A stretch of DNA of 64,000 bases from CAWKDG01 sp963848355 (GTDB taxonomy: Bacteria; Actinomycetota; Acidimicrobiia; Acidimicrobiales; UBA8190). Position 1 is the stretch's first letter; each line of letters opens with the position of its first letter. The notes under the pieces were generated by a model. It saw only the letters and a program-made list of their open reading frames with translations, had not been told where the DNA came from and did not search any database. The stretch spans positions 124,001-188,000 of the forward strand of contig CAWKDG010000001.1 of NCBI GenBank assembly GCA_963848355.1. The letters are read 5' to 3'. The position numbers were made by a program, and so were the translations under genes. Below are positions 49,912 through 59,000 of this stretch, piece by piece.

Positions 49912-51582
49912 TCAGGCCTTCATCCAGATCTGGGCGGGGGTGAAGACGCCGGCGGCGAACCCCTGGCCCGTGGTGCCGTCGGGCAGGATCGGGTTGGCGA
50001 AGTTCATCACCGTGTCGTTGCCGGTGAGCGACCACGGGGCCCGCGAGATCCAGAGGTAGGGCAGGTCCTCCGCCAGCAGCCTGTCCACCTCCTTGTAGGC
50101 CTCGACCCGCACCGACTGGGCCGCGTGCGTACGTCCCTGTTGCAACGCCGTCTCGATGCGGGGGTCCTTGTTGCGGGCGAAGTTGAGGGCGATGGGAGGA
50201 TTCGCCGTGGTGGGGCTCAGCCAGACGTAGTTGATGTCGGGGTCGGGGGCGCTGAACTGCTCGTCGGCCGCCGCCTGGAACTGGCCCCCCACCAGCTGGT
50301 CGATGTACTGGACCTGACCGACCTGGCCGAGGGTGACCTTGAACCCGGCGTCCTGCCACATGCTCTGCAGCGCCTGGATGATCAGCGCCTGCCGGGGGTC
50401 GGGGATGTCGATCAGTTGGATGCTCAGCTTGCCCCCGTGGGCGGGAGCGGCCTGGGCCACCAGCTGCTTGGCCTTGGTCGGGTTGTAGACCGGATACCCG
50501 TTGTCCTCCGCCCGGTAGATAGAGCCGGGCGGGAAGAGCGACGTGTTGGGCGAGAGCACCCCGTCTCCGAACAGCTTGACGATCTCCGCCGGGTCGGTGG
50601 CATAGGCCAGGGCCTGGCGGACGGTGAGGTCGTTCAGGGGTGCGGAGTCCACGTTGAGGCAGATGAAGTCCATGTCGGGCTGCCCCGTCGTCTGGTGCAG
50701 GTCGGTCACCTGCTGGAAGCTGGAATTGTGCTGGAGGTCGCGGATGGCTCCGGGGTCGTGCGACACCATCAGGTCGATCGTCCCCGAGCGCAACGAGAGC
50801 TCGCGCGACTCGTCCTCCACGATGGGCTTGAACGTGACCGTGTCGAGATAGGGCAGCCCGGCCCGCCAGTAGTGCGGGTTCCGCTCCACGGTGAAGTGGT
50901 CGTTCGGTTCCCAGGACACGTACTTGAAGGGTCCCGTGCCCACCGGGATCTGTGAGTCGTTCTTGTCCAGCTGCGACAGGGCGATGGGCGAGCCGAGCTG
51001 GGTGGTCAGGTACGAAGGAAAGGCGACGAGAGGCTCGACGCAGTGGAACACGACGGTGAGGTCACCCGACGTCGTCACGCTGCTGATCGGTGCCGCGGCC
51101 TGGGCGGTGAGCGCCGACGCCTTGATGGCCTTGAATCCCTGGAGCACCACGTCGGCCGTGAGCGGTGAACCGTCGTGGAACTCGACGTTCGGGCGCAGGG
51201 TCACCGTCCACGCCGTCATGGTGGCGTTGGGGACAACCGATGCCGCCAGGTGGGGACGGATGGACCCGTCGGCGGCCACCGCCGTCAGGGTGTCGAACAC
51301 GGCGTTGGCGTAGGTCAGCCCGGTGTTGTCCCAGTGGCTCTGGGCAGGGAGGAATCCGTCGATATCGGAGCTCATCCCGATGATCACGGAATTCCCTCTC
51401 CGGGGTCTGGCGGTGCTGACACCCGGCGTCGTGGTGGTGCTGCCCTGCGTGGACGGGGTGGAGCCCCCGCAGGCGGACAGCAGCAACGGAGCCCCGCCCC
51501 CGGCCAGGGCCAGACCGGCGGCCGTGGCGGCGCCCCGCCCGAGAAATGTCCTCCGGTCATACCGATCAGCGGAGTCGGCCAC
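49912..51582 (-). CDS. Peptide-binding lipoprotein of ABC transporter (SBP family 5), Tat-exported
   Basis: This 556-residue solute-binding protein captures peptides or related solutes outside the cell. The N-terminus has a twin-arginine signal (DRRTFLGRGAATAAGLALAG) followed by a lipobox (LLLSACGG), so it should fold inside, cross by Tat and be lipid-anchored at the Cys. Family 5 motifs: FDTLTAVAADGSIRPHLAAS, WTVTLRPNVEFHDGSPLTAD, VGTGPFKYVSWEPNDHF and VRQALAYATDPAEIV. GTG 51582 has GAGGGGG six bases upstream. It heads the transporter operon and is divergent from the PIG-V-like gene. Confidence 0.93.
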   Translation of the reverse strand: MADSADRYDRRTFLGRGAATAAGLALAGGGAPLLLSACGGSTPSTQGSTTTTPGVSTARPRRGNSVIIGMSSDIDGFLPAQSHWDNTGLTYANAVFDTLTAVAADGSIRPHLAASVVPNATMTAWTVTLRPNVEFHDGSPLTADVVLQGFKAIKASALTAQAAAPISSVTTSGDLTVVFHCVEPLVAFPSYLTTQLGSPIALSQLDKNDSQIPVGTGPFKYVSWEPNDHFTVERNPHYWRAGLPYLDTVTFKPIVEDESRELSLRSGTIDLMVSHDPGAIRDLQHNSSFQQVTDLHQTTGQPDMDFICLNVDSAPLNDLTVRQALAYATDPAEIVKLFGDGVLSPNTSLFPPGSIYRAEDNGYPVYNPTKAKQLVAQAAPAHGGKLSIQLIDIPDPRQALIIQALQSMWQDAGFKVTLGQVGQVQYIDQLVGGQFQAAADEQFSAPDPDINYVWLSPTTANPPIALNFARNKDPRIETALQQGRTHAAQSVRVEAYKEVDRLLAEDLPYLWISRAPWSLTGNDTVMNFANPILPDGTTGQGFAAGVFTPAQIWMKA

Positions 51583-51749
51583 TTCAGCCCCCTCGGGTCG
51601 TACCGTTGTGCCCGTTCGCGGGCCGAGTCGACGGCGTCTCGAACGCCGCACCCCTGGGTCTCGAGTTCGTCCCGGTTCCTCGTGGGCGCCGCCATGGTAG
51701 ACGTCCCGTCCTCGTCGGGGCGGGCAACCTCGGTCTGCAGGACCATCGG

Positions 51750-51755
51750 TACCAT
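51750..51755 (+). promoter_or_regulatory. -10 hexamer TACCAT, leaderless promoter candidate
   Basis: TACCAT ends 6 bases before ATG 51762, without a ribosome binding site. Confidence 0.4.
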
Positions 51756-51761
51756 GCAGCG

Positions 51762-53075
51762 ATGGACGGGACAGGGACACCGGTCGTCACGACCGACATC
51801 GCACCGGCCGCGCCGGCGATGTCGACGACCTCGGCCGACGTCGGCCACCCTGTCGCCGGCCACCCTGTCGCCGGCCACCCTGTCGCCGGCCACCCTGTCG
51901 CCGGCCACCCTGTCGCCGGCCACCCTGTCGCCGCCCGACCCGGGGCCGGGACGGGGTCGTCACGACTCACCGCGGTCTGGTGGGCGCTGCGGGTGTCGAT
52001 CATCCCGTGGGCCGTGGCTCGCGTGGCGGTGGGGGTGGCCCTCGCCGTGGCCCGCCAATTGGCCGCCGGCGACCATGTGTCGGCCGCCGCCACCGCCCGG
52101 ATCAACGAGGGCCTCCTCGGTTGGGACGCCGGGTGGTACGAGTCCATCACCCGACACGGCTACTGGGGTGCGGGCCACACCTCGCTGCGCTTCTTTCCCC
52201 TCTTTCCGCTCCTGGCCCGAGGGCTGTCCCTCCTGCCCGGGATCGGCGTGGGGGCGGCCGTGGTGGTGGTGGCCAACGTCTGTGCCCTCGCTGGCGCCGC
52301 CCTGCTGGTGGCGCTGGTGCGGTGGGAAACGGGCGACGAGGCGCTCGCCGGACGGGCGGCCTGGTTGGTCTGTCTGGCCCCCGTCGCCTTCATCTTCGTC
52401 ATGGGGTACGCCGAAGGCACCCTTCTCGCCCTTTCGGTCGGCACGTTCCTCGCCCTGCGGTCGCGGCACTGGTGGTGGGCGGCCCTCCTGGGCGTGGCCG
52501 CCGGGCTCACCCGACCGGTCGGTGTCCTTCTGCTCGTTCCCGCCCTCATCGAAGCGGGACGGGGACTGCGATCCTCGGGGCCACGCGAACGTCTGGCCCG
52601 CGCCGCCGCCGTCGCCGCTCCGGCCGTGGGGATGGGCGCCTTCCTCGGATGGGTGGGATGGCGCTACGGCGACGCGCTGACCCCTCTTCGCCTCCAGGTG
52701 AATCCGCGTCTTCACGGTCGCATCGTCGATCCCCTCGTCACGCTGGCCCACGATGCTTCGTTCCTGGTCCACGGTCACCACCTGAGTGAGGGCCTGCATC
52801 TCCCGTGGGCGCTGTTCGCCGTGGCTCTGGTCGTCGTGGCCTTCCGCTCGTGGCCCGCCTCCTACGGGGCCTTCGCCGTCGCCGTGCTGGCCGTGGCCCT
52901 CACCGGGAGCAACCTCGACTCCTTCGAGCGCTACGCCCTGTCCGCCTTCCCCCTCGTCCTGGCGGGGGCCAGCCTGACCGCCGACGACCGGGTGTTCCGG
53001 ATCGTGCTCGTGCTCAGCGCCGTCGCCCTGGTCGGATACTCGGTCCTCGCCTTCGCCAACATCTACGTGCCCTAG
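51762..53075 (+). CDS. PIG-V-like integral-membrane mannosyltransferase
   Basis: This 437-residue polytopic protein has the GT-C arrangement of bacterial PIG-V relatives: after helix 1, LLGWDAGWYESITRHGYWG (WDxxWY with acidic residues), then RFFPLFPLLARGLSLLPG. Many helices follow, with FIFVMGYAEGTLLALSVGTF. It would add a sugar, probably mannose from a polyprenyl-phosphate donor, on the outer membrane face. The N-terminal cytoplasmic tail contains six exact 5-residue repeats (GHPVA). It shares its last base with a possible GTG start of the flippase gene. Confidence 0.85.
   Translation: MDGTGTPVVTTDIAPAAPAMSTTSADVGHPVAGHPVAGHPVAGHPVAGHPVAGHPVAARPGAGTGSSRLTAVWWALRVSIIPWAVARVAVGVALAVARQLAAGDHVSAAATARINEGLLGWDAGWYESITRHGYWGAGHTSLRFFPLFPLLARGLSLLPGIGVGAAVVVVANVCALAGAALLVALVRWETGDEALAGRAAWLVCLAPVAFIFVMGYAEGTLLALSVGTFLALRSRHWWWAALLGVAAGLTRPVGVLLLVPALIEAGRGLRSSGPRERLARAAAVAAPAVGMGAFLGWVGWRYGDALTPLRLQVNPRLHGRIVDPLVTLAHDASFLVHGHHLSEGLHLPWALFAVALVVVAFRSWPASYGAFAVAVLAVALTGSNLDSFERYALSAFPLVLAGASLTADDRVFRIVLVLSAVALVGYSVLAFANIYVP
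51843..51932. repeat. Six exact 15-bp tandem repeats coding for GHPVA
   Basis: Unit GGCCACCCTGTCGCC, six copies in a row without a single change, inside the N-terminal tail of the PIG-V-like protein. The length is a multiple of three, so copy-number change would not shift the frame. Confidence 0.95.
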
Positions 53076-53086
53076 TGGAAGCGCCC

Positions 53087-54481
53087 ATGGCCAAGCCCGT
53101 CGGCGGGGACATCCGTCAGGTGCTGCCCATCGTGATCTCCGCCGCCGCCGTCGGAGTGTCCAGCCTCCTCACCACCGTCCTCGTGGCCCGGCTCCTCACC
53201 AGCCGGGGCTACGGCGCCCTCATCGTCCTCATCGGTCTGTTCCTCGTCCTGTCCATGCCCGGTTCGGCCCTTCTCGTCGCCGTCGTCCGCCGCATCACGG
53301 CCTGGGAGACCGAGGGGCACGGTGACCGGGTCCATGCCTGGGTGGTGCGGGTCCACCGCATCGGAGCCGCCGCCGTGGTGGTCCTGGCCCTGGCCATCTG
53401 GCTGGTCCGGGCCCCCCTGATCAGCGCCTTGTCACTCCCCGGACCCGGTGGCGTGGTCGAGATCCTCACGGCGGCGGGGATCTGGGTCCTGTTGTCCATC
53501 GACCGCGGGCTCCTGCAGGCCCGTCAGGACTACCGCAACCTGTCGATCAACCTCATCCTCGAGGCCGTCACCAAAACGGCCGGCACCATCGGGTTCGCGG
53601 CCATCTGGGGAGTGACCGGCGCCGCCCTCGGGATCCTGGTGGCCGAGGTGATCACCGCCGTCCACGCCCGGGTGACGGCCATGGCGGCGTTGGCGCGTCG
53701 TCCGGAGGGAACGGAACCGGGCCCCGGCCCGGCCGGCACGGTCCCGGCCGCATCGGCCCACACCGGGCGTCATCTGGCCGCCGACATGGTGACGGCACTG
53801 GTCAGTCTGGCCCTGCTGGCCGTTCTCCAGAATGCCGACGTGATCGGGTTCGACAGTCAGGCGCCCCATCACTCGGGGTCCTACGCGGCCATCTCCGTCC
53901 CCTCGAAGGCCCTCGTCTTCGGCGCCCTGGTGTTCGTCAATTACCTCCTGCCCGAATCGGCCATCCGATGGCACCAGGGGTCGCACGCGCTGCGCCAACT
54001 CGGCCACACCCTGCTCATCCTGGCGCTGCCTGCCGTCGTGCTGGTGGGGGCATCGGTGGCGGCACCGACGACTCTTCTCGACGTCGTCTTCGGGTCCAAG
54101 TTGGCGAAGGCCGCCCCCGCCTTTTCCACCCTCGCCCTGGCCATGGTCTTCCTGAGCGTGACGGTCGTGCTCACCGTCTACCTGCTCGGGGTGGGTTACC
54201 GATGGGTCGTGCTCCTGTTGGCCGTGGGCACCGGCGCTCTCATCCTCTTCACCCTGAGGGCCAAAGGGCACTACGTGGCCACGGCCCGGGCCGACCTCGT
54301 CGTCCAGGCCGTCCTGACCCTGGCCACGGCGGCCGCCCTGGTGGCGGTGCACGTGCGGGCGGGGCGGCGCTGGTCGACGAGGGGCGACGGGGGTCCGGTC
54401 GGCCCCGTCACGGTCCCACCCGACGACGGAACGGCAAACCCAGGCCCGGTGTCCGAGTCGGGATACCGTGGTCCGGGCTGA
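53087..54481 (+). CDS. Wzx-like polysaccharide flippase (MOP/PST superfamily)
   Basis: The 464-residue protein has about twelve to fourteen membrane helices. It begins with the typical QVLPIVISAAAVGVSSLLTT and the first-helix pattern LVARLLTSRGYGALIVLIGL seen in oligosaccharide flippases. It would move a lipid-linked glycan to the outer face, where PIG-V- and AftD-like enzymes act. A low-complexity Gly/Pro loop lies near residue 205 and a Pro/Gly tail ends the protein. ATG 53087 has GGAAG about seven bases upstream. GTG 53075, joined to the previous stop as TAGTG, is an alternative start. Confidence 0.8.
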   Translation: MAKPVGGDIRQVLPIVISAAAVGVSSLLTTVLVARLLTSRGYGALIVLIGLFLVLSMPGSALLVAVVRRITAWETEGHGDRVHAWVVRVHRIGAAAVVVLALAIWLVRAPLISALSLPGPGGVVEILTAAGIWVLLSIDRGLLQARQDYRNLSINLILEAVTKTAGTIGFAAIWGVTGAALGILVAEVITAVHARVTAMAALARRPEGTEPGPGPAGTVPAASAHTGRHLAADMVTALVSLALLAVLQNADVIGFDSQAPHHSGSYAAISVPSKALVFGALVFVNYLLPESAIRWHQGSHALRQLGHTLLILALPAVVLVGASVAAPTTLLDVVFGSKLAKAAPAFSTLALAMVFLSVTVVLTVYLLGVGYRWVVLLLAVGTGALILFTLRAKGHYVATARADLVVQAVLTLATAAALVAVHVRAGRRWSTRGDGGPVGPVTVPPDDGTANPGPVSESGYRGPG

Positions 54482-54497
54482 CCAAGGGGCATCGGAC

Positions 54498-55790
54498 GTG
54501 CCGGACGACACAGGGAGACGAGCGATCATCACAGAACCGGTGAGCGGTCCCACTGGGGCCGCTGTTGTCCCTGTTGCCACCGAGGATGCCGGACCCGGCG
54601 CCGGGGCCGAGCCGTTGGCGGCGGCCGCCATCCGTCTCGACCAGGCCGTCGCCGCCGCCGGCAAGGTCGGGCTGGCCAGCATCCACCTCCTGGCCTGGCG
54701 TGACCTCGACGATCCCGAAGCCGGGGGATCGGAGCTGCACGCCCACCGGATCGCCACGTTGTGGGCCAGGGCCGGGCTCGACGTCACGTTGCGGACATCG
54801 AGCGCCGCCGGCCACGGTCCGTTCACCCGACGCGACGGCTACGGCGTGGTGCGCAAGTCGGGCCGCTACGCCGTGTTCCCGCGCAGCGCCCTGAGCGGCC
54901 TGGTCGGACGCCGGGGGCGCCCCGACGGTCTGGTCGAGATCTGGAACGGGATGCCCTTCTTCTCTCCCCTCTGGGCCCGGTGCCCCCGCATCGTCTTCCT
55001 CCACCACGTCCACGCCGAGATGTGGCAGATGGTGATGTCGCCACGCCTCGCCCCCGTGGGCGCCTTCGTCGAGAGCCGGGTGGCCCCACCCTTTTACCGC
55101 CGGAGCCGGATCGTCACCCTCTCGTCCTCGTCGCGCGACGAGATCATCTCCATGCTGCGTCTGCCCCCGGGCAACGTGAGCGTCGTCCCCCCCGGTGTCG
55201 ATCCCCGCTTCACCCCCGGTGGCGAGCGGTCGCCCGACCCTCTCGTGGTGGCCGTCGGACGACTCGTCCCGGTGAAGCGCTTCGACCTCCTCATCGACGC
55301 CCTCGTCTCCGTGCGCCGGACCGTCCCGGGCCTGCGGGCGGAGATCATCGGCGAGGGTTACGAACGTCCGCAGCTCGAGGAGAGGATCCGGGCCGCCGGT
55401 GCCGGCGGCTGGATCGACCTCGTCGGCCGGCGCTCCGAGGACGAGCTCCTCGACGCCTACCGCCGGGCCTGGGTCCTGGTCTCGACGTCACAGCGCGAGG
55501 GCTGGGGCATGACGATCACCGAGGCGGCGGCCTGTGAGACGCCGGCCGTCGTCACCCGTATCGCCGGGCACAGCGACGCCGTCGTCCACGGCGTGACCGG
55601 CATCCTCGTCGACACGCCGAGCCGGTTCGGTGACGCGCTCGCGGCGGTGCTGCACGACGAGGCGCAGCGACGACGGCTCGGGCGCGCCGCGCGTGAACAT
55701 GCCGAGCGGATGACGTGGGAGGCCACGGCGGCGGGGACGCTCGAGGCGCTCGTCAGCGAGGCCGAGGCCCGCCCCGACGGGACGCGCTGA
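54498..55790 (+). CDS. GT4-family glycosyltransferase
   Basis: About 430 residues. The GT-B N-terminal domain starts GLASIHLLAWRDLDDPEAGG, where the SELHAHRIATLWARAGLDVT loop is typical of GT4 mannosyltransferases. The C-terminal domain has VVAVGRLVPVKRFDLLIDAL, AEIIGEGYERPQLEERI and STSQREGWGMTITEAAACET, the nucleotide-sugar-binding site. GTG 54498 has AAGGGG nine bases upstream and starts 16 bases after the flippase stop. It overlaps the convergent small gene by 38 bases. It likely makes a lipid-linked glycan handled by the flippase. Confidence 0.85.
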   Translation: MPDDTGRRAIITEPVSGPTGAAVVPVATEDAGPGAGAEPLAAAAIRLDQAVAAAGKVGLASIHLLAWRDLDDPEAGGSELHAHRIATLWARAGLDVTLRTSSAAGHGPFTRRDGYGVVRKSGRYAVFPRSALSGLVGRRGRPDGLVEIWNGMPFFSPLWARCPRIVFLHHVHAEMWQMVMSPRLAPVGAFVESRVAPPFYRRSRIVTLSSSSRDEIISMLRLPPGNVSVVPPGVDPRFTPGGERSPDPLVVAVGRLVPVKRFDLLIDALVSVRRTVPGLRAEIIGEGYERPQLEERIRAAGAGGWIDLVGRRSEDELLDAYRRAWVLVSTSQREGWGMTITEAAACETPAVVTRIAGHSDAVVHGVTGILVDTPSRFGDALAAVLHDEAQRRRLGRAAREHAERMTWEATAAGTLEALVSEAEARPDGTR

Positions 55791-55995
55791 CGGCGCCACG
55801 GCCCGCCCCGTCGATGACGGGTGTGACCAGACTCATCCCGGCGACGGCCACGTTCCCGGCGATGTCGAAGAACCGGTAGAGCTGAGCCGCCTGGGACGGG
55901 GTGATGGCGGCGACGTCGATGTCCTCGACGAGCTTCCTCATCCCTCGCAGGCATTCATTCATCGGACCGACGATGTCAGCGGCAGGTCTCTCCAT
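55753..55995 (-). CDS. Small protein of unknown function (possible DUF222/13E12-like remnant)
   Basis: This 80-residue frame has helical sequence PMNECLRGMRKLVEDIDVAA followed by ITPSQAAQLYRFFDIAGNVA and VAGMSLVTPVIDGAG. The pattern weakly recalls the N-terminal helix pair of 13E12-repeat (DUF222) proteins. I do not recognise it with certainty. Its 3' end overlaps the convergent GT4 gene by 38 bases. It is kept because third positions are GC-rich and the gap would otherwise be empty. Confidence 0.5.
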   Translation of the reverse strand: MERPAADIVGPMNECLRGMRKLVEDIDVAAITPSQAAQLYRFFDIAGNVAVAGMSLVTPVIDGAGRGAVSASRRGGPRPR

Positions 55996-56007
55996 GCCCT
56001 GAGCGTC

Positions 56008-59000
56008 TCACGCCGGTGTATCGGCCTCCTCGGCGGGTTCCGGCTCGACGGGTACCCCGTGGTCGAGCAGCCCGTCATCGGGCACGGTTCGTCTCACCGA
56101 GACGCCCCGGGCGATCTCGACGATGGCGTCGGCCGTCAGCATGACGACGGCGGCCCAGGCCAGGTTGCTGGCCGGCTCGAAGTTGATCGGCCATCCGCCG
56201 GGGGGGAAGTGGAACACCGACTGGTGCATCACCGTGTAGACGCCGGCGGCGGCCATCAGGCCGAGTGCGGTCAGGGTGAGCAGGAAGCGCAGATGGCGCA
56301 CCACGAGAATGACGAGGACGGCGCCGGCCACCGCCAGCCCGATCGCGGGCCGGGTGAGGACGCCGGCGGCGATCCCTCCGGCCAGGAGCGGAGCCAGGAC
56401 GTAGGCCCACCACCGCGGTCTCCCCCGGTAGGCCGAGAGCGGTGAGGTGAGCTCGGGGGGGTCGTCGCGTGCCCACGTCCGGACGGGCCCGCTCCCCGTG
56501 GCCGCGGCCGCGGTCACGGCCGCCCGCCGGCGGCGCCGGAAGAAGATCGTCCGTCGCCAACGGTTGGGGAGCAGGGCCAGGAGCAGACAGAGGACGGCCC
56601 CCGCCGCCGACAGGGCCAGGGCGACGTCGACGCGTTTCTGGGGGGCCCACGTGAGGGTCACGTCGAACGTCCCGTTGTGGACGGCGCCGCCCAGCGCGGC
56701 GGGGTCGACCAGCCAGCCGTTGGCGAACCCGTCGACCAGCATGCCCGGTCCGAGGCTCCGGCCCCCGCTCGTCGCCGCCTCCCACCCCTTGTTCACGCTC
56801 TCCCCGAGGGTGAGCCAGAACGGACCGCCGGCCCCGGTGACGCGGAGGTGGAAGCTGGTGGCCGTCTGGCTCACCACCTGGACCGTCGGCGCCGGCCCCG
56901 GTGTGGGAGCGGGAAGCGGCCCCCCGGGGAATTCCGCCTCGGCCCGGCCACCGGGGGCCGAGTCGAGCACGAGCTGGTCGATGTCGAAACCGGTGACGTG
57001 ACCGGACGTGCTCTGCAGGACGTGCTGCCCCGGGCCCAGGGTGATGCCGCCGGCGTCGGGACCGCACGCCTGCACGGTCAACGTGTCGCCGTTCAGGGCG
57101 GCCGCCGTGGAGCCCGTGATCTCGACCGACACGGGTCGGCCGTCGATGGTGAGGAGGTTCGACTGGCACGTCCCCGGCATCGCCGCCGGCGCCGCCGGGG
57201 CGTCGACGCCGGGGATCCCGAGCTCGGCGATCCCGATGGGCAGGGTGATCGGGCTGTGCGAGTAGTAGTTCTCGGTGTGCTCCGCCCGGACACCGGTGAA
57301 CGTCACCTGGATCTGGTCGCCGGTGAGGGCGGGGAAGGTGACGGGTACCGAGACGGTCGCATCCTGCCGGCGACCGTCGGTGATGGGGGGGAGCGTGACC
57401 CGGTCGGAGCCGTTCTCGGTCGAGATGGTCAGGCTGGTAGGCACGGAGTGACGACCGTCGGCCACCACCTGGAGATCGAGATGGTCGAAGGTGACGGGCC
57501 GGGGCACGTGGACCTGAATCCACTCACCGACCTGAGGTCCGAAACCGGGAGACCACATCGTCGACGGGTTCCCGTCCAGGGCGGCCGACGCCGTGTCGTG
57601 CAGGTCGCCGGGGAGTCGACCGAGGGAATAGGCGACGACACCGTCGCCGGTGCTGCCGGGCCGTCCCACCAGAGTGTCGATGGTGGCATCGGGGATCAGC
57701 GTGTTGATGGTGGCCGTTCCCGTCAAGGTGAACGTCCGGGCCGTCGGGAGCGTGAACTCCCGGCTCAACGTGGGCTCGAGATCGGAGAGCGGGGGGATCG
57801 GGGCCACCCGCTCGCGGGTCATCACGATGGCCAGACGGTGGGAAAGGGATGCCGGTCCCGCCGCGTCGAGCAGGTCGTCGGGCATGTCCACGACCTCCTG
57901 CTCCTGGGCGCCACCGACCTCGACCTCCGCCAGGCCGACGGGCGACGCGTTCTGGATGAGCCTCGGACTGGCACCGACCAGGTTCGTCCTGTCGATGGTG
58001 ACGCGCAGCGTCGTGAACGTCCGTGTCGGGAAGACCACCGCCTGCCCCGCCGCCGTCCGTGACCCGGGCCCCAGGGCCACGGTCACGGGGGAGTGGCCGT
58101 CGAAGGTCAGCGTGACCTTCGTGATCCACTGGTTGTTCACGCCCGAGAGCGGCTGGACGAGCGTGACGTGGTTCGTGGTGAGCGGACCGGTGAGCGCCAC
58201 CTGCCACCACTGGTGCAGTGGAACGGTGAAGGCCCCTGTCTCCCACGCCGTGTCGAGATTGCCGTCGAGGGCCTGCGAGGGACGGACCTCGGGCAGGTAG
58301 TCGTCGACGTTGCCGTAGGACGAGGCCGTGATGGCATCCACACCCTGCAGGGCCACCGTCGTCTGGGCATCGGCGGGCGCCCCGGGGAAGAGGTCGAGGG
58401 GGGCGTTGTTGGGATCGGTCGGCTCCGGTTGCGCCTTCGTCAGGGTCTCGCCGGCATTGCCGAGGATCGTGTTCCAGCGGAAGGCCTCCTTCCGGTTGCT
58501 GTCGGTGACCACCAGCGTCGAGTTGCCGGCCAGCGCCTGGGCCTCGGCCGACGGACGGGTATCGAGGGTGCCGGCGTAGAGAACGGCCGAGTCGGTGTTC
58601 AACAGGCCGGCCGACGCCGCCTCGTCGAGCCCCACCCCGTCACCGTCGACCACGAGCTCGCCCGACGTCGACTCCCCCCGCACGATGGGTCGGGGGTCGG
58701 CCACCGACATGACCTGGATGGGGGAGGGCCACGGCTGGTCGGGCGATGTGGCCAGGGCCTCCTCGTCGGTGAGGGGGATCTGGGAGATGTCGGGGCGGGG
58801 GGCTCCGTAGCCCACGGGCGCCGACAGGCCGGGCGGGGTCGGGGTGAGCGCCTGCTGCACTTTCAGGGGACGGGGCGAGTTGTAGCGCTCGTAGGCGAGG
58901 TCGTTCTGGACGATCACGTCACCGACGCTCATCAACCGGGCCAACGGGGCGATGGCGTCGGGTTCGATGATCCCGTTCTGCATGGGGTTGTCGAGTCCGT

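Noticed and set aside
51843..51932. 15-bp repeats considered as CRISPR or an origin iteron array
   Set aside because: They are in-frame coding repeats without spacers inside a membrane-protein gene, and no replication gene is near.
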